A stretch of 64,000 nucleotides of DNA from Lentzea aerocolonigenes (GCF_000974445.1 NZ_BBOJ01000017.1:124001-188000); one strand, 5' to 3'. Shown: positions 42,647 to 51,863, counted from the first letter of the stretch. Notes: a model not told the origin generated them from the sequence alone. Numbers and translations: made by a program.

Positions 42647-44497
42647 CTAGCCCAACTCGCCCTTCGTACCAGCGGAAACGCTGTTGGCGACCAGCGGAGC
42701 GGCCGACGCGGACGGCACCGAGCCGCGCAACGGGATCCGCACCGACGTGTCCGCCAGGTCGACGGTCAGCCTCGGCAGCTGGCTCGGCCGCACGATCGCG
42801 CTCGAGTCAGTGCCGCCGATCAGCAGGCCCAGCCGGTGCCCCGCCGGGATCACGTGGTCCGTTGTGGACAGTCGGAACGTCATGCGGTACTTGGTTCCTG
42901 GCGTGATCGTGCGCGTGACCGAGACCGACTCGTAGTTCGCGAGGTCCGCCCAGCCGCGCGCGATGACCTGCGCGTCGACGTTGCCCGCCGTCGCTTCGGT
43001 GTTGCGGTAACAGGCGTCATCGCCTGTGCGGCTCTCACCCCAGCACGACTCCGTGGTCAGCGTCCGGATGCCCTCACCGGTCCGCACGCGAGCAGGGCCG
43101 TAGTCGACGAGGTACGCCGTGAGGTGCGCGGTCGGCGTGGACGACGACACTCCGACCGTGATCGACGACGTGCCCGCGACGCGCAGTTCCGACGTCAGCG
43201 GTGCCGTCGAGTAGATCACCCGGCCGGTGTTCGAGCCGGACAGCCAGGTGGATGGCGTCGCACTGCCGTTGTCGGTGAATGCGGCCGTGCCCGTGCCGGG
43301 TGCCGTACCCAGTCCCGAAGAAGAAGGACGCAACACGGTGCTGACGGTGCCCGCCGGTGGCCACGTCGCGTCGTCCGCCCACTGATCCGGCTCGCGCTCC
43401 GAGGACACCTGCGCCTCGTTCTCGATGCCGTTCGGCACGTCCAGCAGCCAGCGGTCGAACCAGCGGTGCAGCGTGGAGACCCACTCGGCACGCCGGAAGT
43501 CGAACGGGTCGACGTGCGCGGTCTGCGAGAACCACAGCTTCTTCGGCACCGTCGCGGGCACGGCGTCCCAGAACTGGCCGAACTGCAACGTCTTCACGTT
43601 GAGGTCGTTCTGGCCGTGGATCGCGAAGATCGACGCCTTCACGCGCGAGGCGTTGCGCACGAAGTCACGTGCCTGCCACATCGCCGTGTAGTCACCATTG
43701 GCAGGGGAACCGTTCGTCATCTGCGTGCGCACCGCACCACATCGCGAGCGCGCGTTGGAGTTCTCGAACTGCGAACCCAGGCCGGTCGGCGAGCTGTAGC
43801 TGGGGTAGGCGACGCCGTCCGAGCGGAACCAGTCGTACCAACGGCTGATGCCCGCGATCGGCACGATCGTCTTGAGGCCGTCGATGCCGGTGGAGGCCAC
43901 GCCGTTCGCGATCGAGCCGTCCCACGACTTGCCGATCATGCCGACGGCTCCGGTCGACCACGACGCCGACTTGGTCGCACTCCCGGTCAGGGTCGTGTAA
44001 CCGGTGCGCCGGCCGTTGAGCCAGTCGATCACGGCGGTGCCGGACGCGATCTCCGACTGGCCGCCGACGTCGACGCAGCCGCGCGACCGGTTCGTCCCGA
44101 GGAAGTCGACGAGCACGACGGCGTAGCCGCGCGGCACGAAGTAGTTGTCGTAGAAGAGCGGGAACTTCACCGGCACACCGGCGGAGTCGTAGGTCTTGAC
44201 CTCGCTCTCGTTGCCGCGCCCCGTGCTCTGGTAGTAGGGACTGGCCTCCATGATCACGGGCACGCGCCCGGTCGTGGACGGCCTGATGATGTCGGCGGCC
44301 ACCCGGTCGCGGGTGCCGTCGCCGTCGAGGTCGAGGCCGGAGTCGACGTAGACGGTCTCGCGGACCGCGTCGGCCATCGAGTGGATCGGGGCGGACACGC
44401 CGCCGGACAGGGTGAACGCCGGTGTCGCCGCTGTGGCAGGGATTGGCGTCAAGGTCAGGGCCCCTGCTAACGCCACTACAACACGAACACGCTTCAT
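42647..44497 (-). CDS. Secreted Xaa-Pro dipeptidyl-peptidase (S15/CocE family)
   Basis: A 616-residue exported serine hydrolase. Signal peptide RVVVALAGALTLTPIPATAA. Alpha/beta-hydrolase core with nucleophile Ser in GMIGKSWDGSIANG, catalytic Asp in IHGQNDLNVK and His in SQTAHVDPF; the C-terminal third is the jelly-roll domain of the X-Pro dipeptidyl-peptidase/CocE family (VSVTRTITPGTKYRMTF, PAGHRLGLLIGG). It would cut dipeptides with Pro in second place from peptides outside the cell. It ends 39 bp upstream of the recQ start on the same strand. Confidence 0.92.
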   Translation of the reverse strand: MKRVRVVVALAGALTLTPIPATAATPAFTLSGGVSAPIHSMADAVRETVYVDSGLDLDGDGTRDRVAADIIRPSTTGRVPVIMEASPYYQSTGRGNESEVKTYDSAGVPVKFPLFYDNYFVPRGYAVVLVDFLGTNRSRGCVDVGGQSEIASGTAVIDWLNGRRTGYTTLTGSATKSASWSTGAVGMIGKSWDGSIANGVASTGIDGLKTIVPIAGISRWYDWFRSDGVAYPSYSSPTGLGSQFENSNARSRCGAVRTQMTNGSPANGDYTAMWQARDFVRNASRVKASIFAIHGQNDLNVKTLQFGQFWDAVPATVPKKLWFSQTAHVDPFDFRRAEWVSTLHRWFDRWLLDVPNGIENEAQVSSEREPDQWADDATWPPAGTVSTVLRPSSSGLGTAPGTGTAAFTDNGSATPSTWLSGSNTGRVIYSTAPLTSELRVAGTSSITVGVSSSTPTAHLTAYLVDYGPARVRTGEGIRTLTTESCWGESRTGDDACYRNTEATAGNVDAQVIARGWADLANYESVSVTRTITPGTKYRMTFRLSTTDHVIPAGHRLGLLIGGTDSSAIVRPSQLPRLTVDLADTSVRIPLRGSVPSASAAPLVANSVSAGTKGELG

Positions 44498-44515
44498 GAA
44501 GTTTCACGCTAAGGA

Positions 44516-44554
44516 GTGACGAAGTCACCCGTCAGAGCCAAAAGGATTGATCCT
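44516..44554. promoter_or_regulatory. Two inverted repeats in a divergent promoter region
   Basis: GTGAC-GAA-GTCAC (44516-44528) and AGGAT-TG-ATCCT (44543-44554) lie in the 102-bp gap between the divergent peptidase and reductase genes. They may be operators for either gene. Confidence 0.35.
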
Positions 44555-44599
44555 AGCCAGGTTGCGGCGGCGACACATCGCGGCGAATAGTCGACCTTC

Positions 44600-45538
44600 G
44601 TGAGCTTCACCTTCGAACCCGCGCGCACACGCGTCGTCTTCGGCCGCGGCACCGCCGCCTCCGTGCGCGAGGAGGCCGGACGGCTCGGCGCGACGAGGGT
44701 CCTGCTGATCGCCCGGCACGGCGGCGACAAGGTAGCGGCCGAGCTCGGTTCCCTGCTCGCGACGCGGTTCACGGGCGCCGCGATGCACACGCCGGTCGAG
44801 GTCACAGAGCGCGCGCTCTCGTCGTTGCACGAACACGGTGCGGACTGCGTGGTGTCGGTCGGCGGCGGATCGAGCACGGGGCTGTCGAAGGCGCTCTCGG
44901 TGCGCGCTGGCGTGCCGCAGATCATCATTCCCACGACCTACGCCGGGCCCGAGGTCACGCCGGTGCTCGGCGAGACCTCCGGGGGACTGAAGAAGACCCG
45001 GCGCGACGCCGCGATCCAGCCGGACACGGTGATCTACGACGTCGACCTGACGCTGGACCTGCCGCTCGACGTCACGGTGACCAGCGCGTTCAACGCTCTG
45101 GCGCACGCCGTCACCGCGAGAGGCAACGAGAACCCGTTGATCGACGCCATCGCGACGAAGGCCATCGAGGGCGTTTTGCACGCTTTGAGCGGAAACCCGT
45201 CCACTGTGGATGCGCGGACGGAGTTGTTGTGCTCGGCTTGGCTCGCGGGCACCTGCCTCGCCTCCGTCCCCATGGGACTGCACCACAAGCTCGCACACGT
45301 TTTGGGCGGTACGTTCGGATTGCCGCACGCCGCCACACACACGGCGTTGCTCTCCCACACAGCACCGTCCGACCTCGCTGAACGCATTCACGACACGGCC
45401 GTGCGCTTCGGTGTGGCAACATCACTGCGCGAGCTGGGGATGGCCGAGTCCGATTTGTCCCGTGCTGCGGAGATCGCCGAGCACCCCGACGCGCTGCGGG
45501 TGCTGACGAACGCGTGGCGCGACGCGCCATCCGGCTGA
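44600..45538 (+). CDS. Maleylacetate reductase-like iron-containing alcohol dehydrogenase, shortened
   Basis: A 312-residue protein of the iron-containing alcohol dehydrogenase superfamily, closest in pattern to maleylacetate reductase: VSVGGGSSTGLSKALSV (nucleotide binding), IIIPTTYAGPEVTPVLGETS, and the metal region FNALAHAVTA, HHKLAHVLGGTFGLPHAATH. Family members are about 350 residues. The deficit is mainly after LPHAATHTALLSH, where about 25-40 residues are missing before TAPSDLAERIHD. Maleylacetate reductase acts in resorcinol or chlorocatechol breakdown, but no such genes are adjacent, so the role is uncertain. Confidence 0.8.
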   Translation: MSFTFEPARTRVVFGRGTAASVREEAGRLGATRVLLIARHGGDKVAAELGSLLATRFTGAAMHTPVEVTERALSSLHEHGADCVVSVGGGSSTGLSKALSVRAGVPQIIIPTTYAGPEVTPVLGETSGGLKKTRRDAAIQPDTVIYDVDLTLDLPLDVTVTSAFNALAHAVTARGNENPLIDAIATKAIEGVLHALSGNPSTVDARTELLCSAWLAGTCLASVPMGLHHKLAHVLGGTFGLPHAATHTALLSHTAPSDLAERIHDTAVRFGVATSLRELGMAESDLSRAAEIAEHPDALRVLTNAWRDAPSG

Positions 45539-45630
45539 GCGGTTGTCAACCTTTAGGCTGATGTTCACGCCTCTGAACTAAGACGAACCTCCGATGCACG
45601 ATGCTGAAGGGTTCCTGAAGAATCAGAGGC

Positions 45631-46923
45631 ATGCTCAGCCCGTTGGATCTGTCGCTGATAAACGGACCGATCCCGAAGGCCGCCACCGTCGCGGCCGCTC
45701 TCGCACTGACCTATCTCGCGATCAGGAAGAACCGGACCTGGTGGGTCCGTGTGCTGCCGATCGTCGTGCTGGCGTGCGCGCTCGCTGTCACCGGGCTGAC
45801 GCTGGTCATCAACCACCTGTGGAAACCGTGGCCCGAGCCGATGCCGATCATCCTTATGGTGTGGCTGGGCGCGGCACTGGTGGCCGTCAGCCTGGGCGTG
45901 GCACGGCTGCGCCCGTCGCGCTGGTACGGGCGTGTGCTGACCGTGGTCGCGGCCGTCGCCGTCATCTCCGGCGCGCTGACGGCCACGAACGCGTACTACG
46001 GGCTGTACCCGACGTCACGGGCCGCGCTCGAGGTGTTCAACAACCCGAGCGTCGACCTGCCGGACAGCGTCCCGGTCGCAGAGGAGCTCGTGGTGCCTCC
46101 CGGCAAGAAGCTGGCCGAGGTCTGGAGTCCGGCGGACCTGCCGGAGAAGGGCACGCTGTCCGAGACCGAGATCCCGGGCGCGCTCAAGGGCCGTCCAGCC
46201 TGGGTCTACCTGCCGCCCGCCTACGCCGTGAAACCACGCCCGCGGCTGCCGGTGCTGGTCCTGCTGGCAGGTCAGCCGGGGTCACCTCGCGACTGGTACG
46301 ACGCCGGCCGGATCTCCGACAACATGGACGAGTTCGCGCGCGCCCACAACGGTCTCGCGCCGATCGTCGTGATGCCGGACTCGCTCGGCTCGCTCACCGC
46401 GAACCCGCTGTGCCTCGACTCGAAGCTGGGCCAGTCGGAGACGTACCTGACCCGCGACGTACCCAAGTGGATCAAGGAACGGCTCACCGTCGACGAACGC
46501 CGTGAGGCGTGGACGGTCGCAGGACTCTCACAGGGCGGCACGTGCTCTCTTCAGCTCGCAGTGCGCGCGCCTGACGTGTACGGAAACTTCATCGACCTGT
46601 CCGGCCAGCGCGAGCCCACGCTCGGGACGCGCGCCGAGACGGTCAAGGCCGCGTTCGGCGGCGACGAGGCGGCATTCCGCCGCGTCAACCCTCTCGACAT
46701 CCTCGCCAAGCAACGGTTCCCGCAGCTCGCGGGCGTGATCGTGGCCGGCAAGGACGACGGTGTCTACCGCCCGGCGGGAGCCGAGGTGTTCGAGGCCTGT
46801 CGCAAGGCCGGAATGGACGTGCTGTGGAAGGAACTGCCGGGAGGACACGACTGGAACGTGTGGCGGCCGGGCCTGTACGGCTCCCTGCCGTGGCTCGCGC
46901 AGCGAACAGGACTGGTCAGATGA
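45631..46923 (+). CDS. Membrane-anchored alpha/beta-hydrolase esterase
   Basis: A 430-residue protein: four hydrophobic helices in the first 125 residues, then an esterase-D-like alpha/beta hydrolase on the outer face. Catalytic Ser in VAGLSQGGTCSLQ, Asp expected in VAGKDDGVYRP and His in LPGGHDWNVW. It overlaps the next gene, an MprF-like protein, by ATGA, so the two products are made together. An enzyme acting on aminoacylated or other membrane lipids is a reasonable idea from this pairing, but not demonstrated. A repeat GCCTCTGA/TCAGAGGC (45569-45576 and 45623-45630) ends directly before the ATG. Confidence 0.85.
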   Translation: MLSPLDLSLINGPIPKAATVAAALALTYLAIRKNRTWWVRVLPIVVLACALAVTGLTLVINHLWKPWPEPMPIILMVWLGAALVAVSLGVARLRPSRWYGRVLTVVAAVAVISGALTATNAYYGLYPTSRAALEVFNNPSVDLPDSVPVAEELVVPPGKKLAEVWSPADLPEKGTLSETEIPGALKGRPAWVYLPPAYAVKPRPRLPVLVLLAGQPGSPRDWYDAGRISDNMDEFARAHNGLAPIVVMPDSLGSLTANPLCLDSKLGQSETYLTRDVPKWIKERLTVDERREAWTVAGLSQGGTCSLQLAVRAPDVYGNFIDLSGQREPTLGTRAETVKAAFGGDEAAFRRVNPLDILAKQRFPQLAGVIVAGKDDGVYRPAGAEVFEACRKAGMDVLWKELPGGHDWNVWRPGLYGSLPWLAQRTGLVR

Positions 46924-49373
46924 TCACGCGGCTGTTCCGCACCGCTCCCCTGACGTGCGCGTTCCTGATCGTCTTCTGGACGGTCGGGGCGCTGACCGGC
47001 GCGATCGGCAAAACGAACGACGAGCTGCTCGCACGCGTCGGGTTCGGCACCGAGAGTCCGTTGTGGACCGTGTTCACCTCGGCGCTGTGGTCGATGGACC
47101 TGCTGGGCTACGTGGCGACGACCGTCGTGCTGCTGGTGTTCGGGGTGCTGGCCGAGCGCTCGTTCGGCGCGCTGCGGACCGCGGCGATCTTCCTGTCCTC
47201 GCACGTGATCGGCTCGTTCCTCGGCCTCGGGGTGGTGCTGATCGGGCGGGACGTGCACTGGTCGTGGCTCGAGTCGCTCGTGGGCGAGGTGGCCGCGGGG
47301 CCGTCGATCGGCGGGGTGGGCCTGGCGCTCGCGCTGACGTTCCGGATGCCGTCGCCGTGGAGGCGTCGCGTACGCCTGATGATGATCTTGTCGGTGCTGG
47401 TCCTTACCCTGTACTCGGGTTGGCTCGAAGATCTGCTCCGACTGTCCGGTGGCGTGGCCGGGCTCGTGATCGGGGCGTTGTTCCTGAGGAGCGGCGCGGC
47501 GCACAAGGCGCGCTCGTTCCAGGAGACGCGTGTGCTGGTGGCGTTGCTGCTCGCGGCGTCGGCGCTCGGACCGGTGGTGGCGATGATGTCGCCGTCGCCG
47601 AACGGGCCGCTGTGGTGGTTCGCGGACGTCGTGGCGGTCGCGCAGCCGGTGCAGGACGACGTCGACGCGGTCTGCGGCTCGGACGCGGTCGAGCTGTGCC
47701 GGACGATGATGATCCAGCTGTCGTACGGCCGGTTCCCCGCGCTCGTGATGTCGCTGCTGCCCGCGTTGCTGCTGCTCGTGCTGGCGGAAGGGCTGCGCCG
47801 CGGCCGCCGGTTCGCGTGGTGGTCGGCGCTGGTGTGCAACGTGGCGTACGGCTCGTTCATCGGGTGGTACGTCGTGGACGCCGCGCAGATCCCGGACATC
47901 GGCGCGTTGGAGGTCGTGTTCTCGTTCAGCATTCCGATGCTGGTGCCGCTCGCGATCACGATCGTGCTGTTGCTGACGCGCGACCACTTCGCCGTGCGTC
48001 TGCCTCGGCACGCCGTCAGGAAGTTCTGGCGGTTCACGGTCGGCAGCGTCGCGTTGCTGTCGGCGCTGTACGTCTTCGGCGGGTACCTGGTCCGCGACCA
48101 GTTCACGCCGGAGCCGGGTTTCGCCGCGCTGCTCGCGGACCTGCCGACGCGGTTCCTGCCGCCGGGCTACCTGCTCGGCCTGGTGCCGCTGCAGTTCTCG
48201 GCGGAGGGCTTCCTCGGCGCGTTGCTGTTCGAGTACACGGGCGTGGTGTTCTGGCTGATCGTGCTGGCCGGTCTGCTGATGGCGTCGTGGCGTGCGTGGC
48301 CGTCCTCGTGCGAGAAGGAGGCGGAGCACGCGCGCGAACTGATGCAGCGCTACGGCGGTTCGTCGTTGTCGTACATGACGACGTGGCGCGGCAACCAGTA
48401 CTGGTTCACGCCCGACGGTGAGACCGCGATCGCGTACCGGGTGGTGGCGACGATCGCGCTGACCGTCGGCGATCCGATCGGTCCGGCGCGCGTCGAGGCC
48501 GTGCGCGGGTTCGCGGAGTTCTGCGCGCGCAACGGGTGGACGCCGTGCCTCTACAGCGTGGGGGCCGAGACGAGGGAGGCGGTGGAAGGTCTCGGGTGGT
48601 CCGCGGTGCAGGTCGCCGAGGACACCGTGATCGAGCTGGACACGTTGAGCTTCACGGGCAAGAAGTGGCAGGACGTCCGCACGGCGCTGAACAAGGCCGC
48701 GAAGGCCGGCATCACCGCCGAGTGGTGCACGTACGCCGACGCGCCGTTCGCGATCACCGACCAGATCCGGTCGATCTCGGCGGAGTGGGTGGCGGACAAG
48801 GGCCTGCCCGAGATGGGCTTCACGCTGGGAGGCCTGGAAGAGCTCACCGGCGACGGTGTGCGCTGCCTGATCGCGGTGGACGGCGACCGCACGGTGCACG
48901 GCATCACGAGCTGGCTGCCCGTGTACGCCGACGGTGAGGTCATCGGGTGGACGCTCGACTTCATGCGCCGCCGCACGCACGGTTTCCGCGGCTCGATGGA
49001 GTTCCTGATCGCCTCCGCGGCGCAACAGCTCCAGGCCGAGGGCGCGCGGTTCCTGAGCCTGTCGGGGGCGCCACTGGCACGGTTGGACCGCGGCGAACGT
49101 CCGCGGGCGTTGCAGCGCGTCCTGGATCTGACCGGACAGGTGCTGGAGCCGGTGTACGGGTTCCGCTCGCTGTTCGCGTTCAAGGCGAAGTTCCAGCCGA
49201 AGTACCGGCCGATGTTCATGGCGTACCCGGACTCGGCGGCACTGCCACGCATCGCGAACGCCGTGAGCCGCGCGTACCTCCCGCACCTCAACGCGCGCCA
49301 GGGACTTCGCCTCGCGACCAAGATGATCATCCGCACCCGTGGACGCGTGGCCACAGCCGGTCGAACTCACTAG
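46920..49373 (+). CDS. MprF-like aminoacyl-phosphatidylglycerol synthase with rhomboid-like N-terminus
   Basis: An 817-residue membrane protein. The N-terminal part is a rhomboid-like six-helix block (about 1-205, with VLAERSFGALRTAAIFLSSH and GPSIGGVGLALAL), followed by further helices to about 480. The C-terminal soluble DUF2156 domain (about 480-805) has the dual-GNAT fold that moves an amino acid from aminoacyl-tRNA to phosphatidylglycerol: YMTTWRGNQYWFTPDGETAI, VRTALNKAAKAGITAEW and FRSLFAFKAKFQPKYRPMF. This changes surface charge and lowers sensitivity to cationic peptides. The amino acid used (Lys or Ala) cannot be read. The rhomboid catalytic set looks incomplete. Co-translated with the esterase. 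Confidence 0.87.
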   Translation: MITRLFRTAPLTCAFLIVFWTVGALTGAIGKTNDELLARVGFGTESPLWTVFTSALWSMDLLGYVATTVVLLVFGVLAERSFGALRTAAIFLSSHVIGSFLGLGVVLIGRDVHWSWLESLVGEVAAGPSIGGVGLALALTFRMPSPWRRRVRLMMILSVLVLTLYSGWLEDLLRLSGGVAGLVIGALFLRSGAAHKARSFQETRVLVALLLAASALGPVVAMMSPSPNGPLWWFADVVAVAQPVQDDVDAVCGSDAVELCRTMMIQLSYGRFPALVMSLLPALLLLVLAEGLRRGRRFAWWSALVCNVAYGSFIGWYVVDAAQIPDIGALEVVFSFSIPMLVPLAITIVLLLTRDHFAVRLPRHAVRKFWRFTVGSVALLSALYVFGGYLVRDQFTPEPGFAALLADLPTRFLPPGYLLGLVPLQFSAEGFLGALLFEYTGVVFWLIVLAGLLMASWRAWPSSCEKEAEHARELMQRYGGSSLSYMTTWRGNQYWFTPDGETAIAYRVVATIALTVGDPIGPARVEAVRGFAEFCARNGWTPCLYSVGAETREAVEGLGWSAVQVAEDTVIELDTLSFTGKKWQDVRTALNKAAKAGITAEWCTYADAPFAITDQIRSISAEWVADKGLPEMGFTLGGLEELTGDGVRCLIAVDGDRTVHGITSWLPVYADGEVIGWTLDFMRRRTHGFRGSMEFLIASAAQQLQAEGARFLSLSGAPLARLDRGERPRALQRVLDLTGQVLEPVYGFRSLFAFKAKFQPKYRPMFMAYPDSAALPRIANAVSRAYLPHLNARQGLRLATKMIIRTRGRVATAGRTH

Positions 49374-49393
49374 ACCGAAAGGGTGGAGAGGTG

Positions 49394-49423
49394 ATGCTCG
49401 TCCTCACACCGGAGCGCCGCTGA
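49394..49423 (+). CDS. Possible 9-residue leader peptide
   Basis: ATG at 49394 opens a 9-codon ORF, MLVLTPERR, right after a strong ribosome site (GGAGAGGTG). It ends at 49423, 15 nt before the LuxR-type gene, whose own start has only a weak site. A leader or upstream ORF that controls the regulator is possible; chance is not excluded. Confidence 0.35.
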   Translation: MLVLTPERR

Positions 49424-49437
49424 GCGAAGATGCGCCG

Positions 49438-51555
49438 ATGACCGTGCGGGGCGATCTGCCTGCCCAGACCACGACGTTCATCGGCCGCCGTGCCGTGCTC
49501 GCCGACACCGAGGGGCTCCTCGGCCGAGCCCGGCTGGTCACGCTGGTGGGCGCCGGGGGCATCGGGAAGACGCGCATCGCCGAGGAGACCGGCCGTGCGA
49601 TGGCGCGGACTTCGGCGTTCCAGCACGGTGTCCGGGAGGTGCGGCTCGCGGACCTGAAGGATCCCGCGCTGCTCGCCAGGACTGTCGCGGCCGAGCTGCG
49701 CATCATCGACAACTCGCAGGACTCCGGGCTCGGCCGGCTCGTGGAGTCGTTGTACGACAAGAACTTGCTGCTCGTTCTGGACCACTGCGAGCACCTGCTG
49801 GACGCGGTTCGGCATCTCGTGCACCACTTGTTGCGGGACTGCGAAGGGCTGAGGATCCTCACGACGTCGCGCGAGCCTCTGGGTGTCTACGGCGAGCACC
49901 TGCTGCGGGTGCCGCCGATGAGCGACGAGGACTCCTCGGAGCTGTTCCTGGAACGGGCGGGCCAGGGCGTCCCGCCGCGGGTGAGCGGATCACCTCTGGC
50001 GATCGACCTCGTGGCCGCGCGGCCGGATGAGGCGCTCGCCGACGACGTGACGCTCGAGCAGGTGCTCGACTGGACCGCTGCACGCTGCACGGCCGAGGAA
50101 CGACAGCTGTGGGCGACGCTGTCGGTGCTTCCCGCGGACTTCGACCTCGCCGCGGCAGAAGCGGTGGCGGGAACGGACGTGCTGGAGCCGTTGTCGGCAC
50201 TCGTGCGCGCGTCGATCGTGGTGGCGACAACGAGCCCCGTCACCGGACACACTCGTTACCGGATGTTGGGCAGCGTCTCGGAGTTCGGTGCTCGTCTGCT
50301 CGTGGACGCCAACGAGCCGCTACGACGACACGCGCTGTACTACAGCACGTTCGTCGACGAAGCGGCCCGCTCGTGGTTCTCGCCGGACGAGGTGGTGTGG
50401 CTGGGCCGGGTGCGCGAGGAGTGGCCGAACATCCGTGCCGCCATCACGTGTGCGTTGAAGACCGCCGAACTGGCCGAGACCGGCGCGACGATGGCGATGA
50501 ACGTGCAACGCACGCGGTTCACGTCCGTCGCGGGCCTGCTCGGCCAGGCCTGGGACCTGCTGGCGATGGCCCGTGAGGTGATCACCGAGGCACCGTTGCG
50601 GACGTCGCTGCTGGCGCACTGCGCGTTCGTGGCCCAGGCGCGCGGCGACATGGCAGCCGCGACCGTCCTGATCACCGAGGCAAGCGCGCTGCCCCGGTCA
50701 CCGATCACGGACCTGAACCTGGTCTTCGCCGAAGCCACGCATCTCTTCTTCGTCGAGGGATCACCGGACTGCGTGCCGTTGTACGCCCACGTCGTCGAGC
50801 TCTGCCGCCAGTACGCGTCGCCGGGTGACACGTACTTCGCCGAGCTGATGCACGCGATGGCGACGTGTTTCCTGCTGGACGTCGAGGCCGCGGACAAGGC
50901 CACGACCAGACTGGCCGAGCACGACGACGTGCACTGGTCGCGCGCCTGGGCGTTGTGGCACGAGGGTCTTTACGAACTGCTGCACGGCGATCCGGCACAG
51001 GTGCATCCACTCGCGGTGGAGGCGTTGCGGATCCAGCTGGCGCTCGGCGACACCTGGGGCCCGGCGTTCAGCCTGTGGTTGCTCGCCTGCGCGTGCGCCG
51101 AACTCGGCGCGTTCGACCGCGCGGCACGGCTGCTCGGTGCGTTGCGGTCGCAGGAACGGGTCACGCGGATCTCGCTGAGCACCATGCGCCCGTTCCACAA
51201 GTTGCTGGAACGCACCGACCGCACCGTCCGCCGCGCGCTCGGCGACGACTACCCGGTCATCACGACGCTGGGCGCGGACCTGCGGCAGGAACAGGCCATG
51301 GAGTTCGCCCTCGAACCGGTGCCCGACTCGGAACGCCGCCCGGCCAAGCCCGCATTGCCAGGAGGGTTGAGCAGGCAGGAGTTCACCATCGCGGGACTGG
51401 TCGCCGAGGGGCTCACGTCGAGGCAGATCGGTGCCCGGCTGTTCATCTCGCCGCGGACGGCGGACCGGCACGTGGTCAACATCCGCGTGAAGCTGGGACT
51501 GCCGAACCGGATGGCGCTCGCGGCGTGGCACCGTTCGGCGACCGGCGAGGCCTAG
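49438..51555 (+). CDS. LuxR-family regulator with NB-ARC/STAND ATPase
   Basis: A 705-residue regulator. An N-terminal ATPase begins PAQTTTFIGRRAVLADTEGL, with Walker A LVTLVGAGGIGKTRIAEE (about 38-55), Walker B NLLLVLDHCEHLLDAVRH and the sensor ILTTSREPLGVYGE; then an alpha-helical repeat region; then a C-terminal LuxR helix-turn-helix (about 635-700: GGLSRQEFTIAGLVAEGLTS, RQIGARLFISPRTADRHV). It belongs to the AfsR/LuxR-like group common in actinomycetes. The ATG at 49438 is taken because GDLPAQTTTFIGR is the family beginning. Target genes unknown; it lies 64 bp after the MprF-like gene. Confidence 0.87.
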   Translation: MTVRGDLPAQTTTFIGRRAVLADTEGLLGRARLVTLVGAGGIGKTRIAEETGRAMARTSAFQHGVREVRLADLKDPALLARTVAAELRIIDNSQDSGLGRLVESLYDKNLLLVLDHCEHLLDAVRHLVHHLLRDCEGLRILTTSREPLGVYGEHLLRVPPMSDEDSSELFLERAGQGVPPRVSGSPLAIDLVAARPDEALADDVTLEQVLDWTAARCTAEERQLWATLSVLPADFDLAAAEAVAGTDVLEPLSALVRASIVVATTSPVTGHTRYRMLGSVSEFGARLLVDANEPLRRHALYYSTFVDEAARSWFSPDEVVWLGRVREEWPNIRAAITCALKTAELAETGATMAMNVQRTRFTSVAGLLGQAWDLLAMAREVITEAPLRTSLLAHCAFVAQARGDMAAATVLITEASALPRSPITDLNLVFAEATHLFFVEGSPDCVPLYAHVVELCRQYASPGDTYFAELMHAMATCFLLDVEAADKATTRLAEHDDVHWSRAWALWHEGLYELLHGDPAQVHPLAVEALRIQLALGDTWGPAFSLWLLACACAELGAFDRAARLLGALRSQERVTRISLSTMRPFHKLLERTDRTVRRALGDDYPVITTLGADLRQEQAMEFALEPVPDSERRPAKPALPGGLSRQEFTIAGLVAEGLTSRQIGARLFISPRTADRHVVNIRVKLGLPNRMALAAWHRSATGEA

Positions 51556-51559
51556 CACG

Positions 51560-51772
51560 CCGGTTTCAGACCCAATGCCACGACCACGGACGCGGTGAGG
51601 CTGTCCAGCAGAACCTGTTGCCGCAAAGGGAAAGTGCGGGCGCGACCAGGATCGGCAGCCGCACCAGGCCGGATGGCGACGCGGGCCGCACCTCAGCCGG
51701 GCTGACCGGCAGGCATGAACTGCAGCAGCAACGACACAGGTAGAAGACGCCGACCTCGGGTTGAGCACGATT
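51560..51772 (-). pseudogene. Decayed copy of the lysE 3' end
   Basis: The 308-bp gap after the LuxR gene contains, on the minus strand, a degraded copy of the last 250 bp of the LysE gene that lies just upstream of it. Shared landmarks are GTAGAAGACGCCG, GCAGCAACGA, CAGGATCGG, GGGCGCGACC and CAGAACC. In one frame it reads GVFYL, then LPILV, against GVFYISLLP and FPILI of the intact gene. Several small deletions break the frame. Bases 51773-51863 show nothing. Confidence 0.8.
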
Positions 51773-51863
51773 CAGGCCCACGCACAACGATGCACCACAC
51801 ACACGGCGCCCGCCGGGTTCCCCCAAAATCAATACTAGCGAGGAGGTCTGACAGGTTGCGGGA

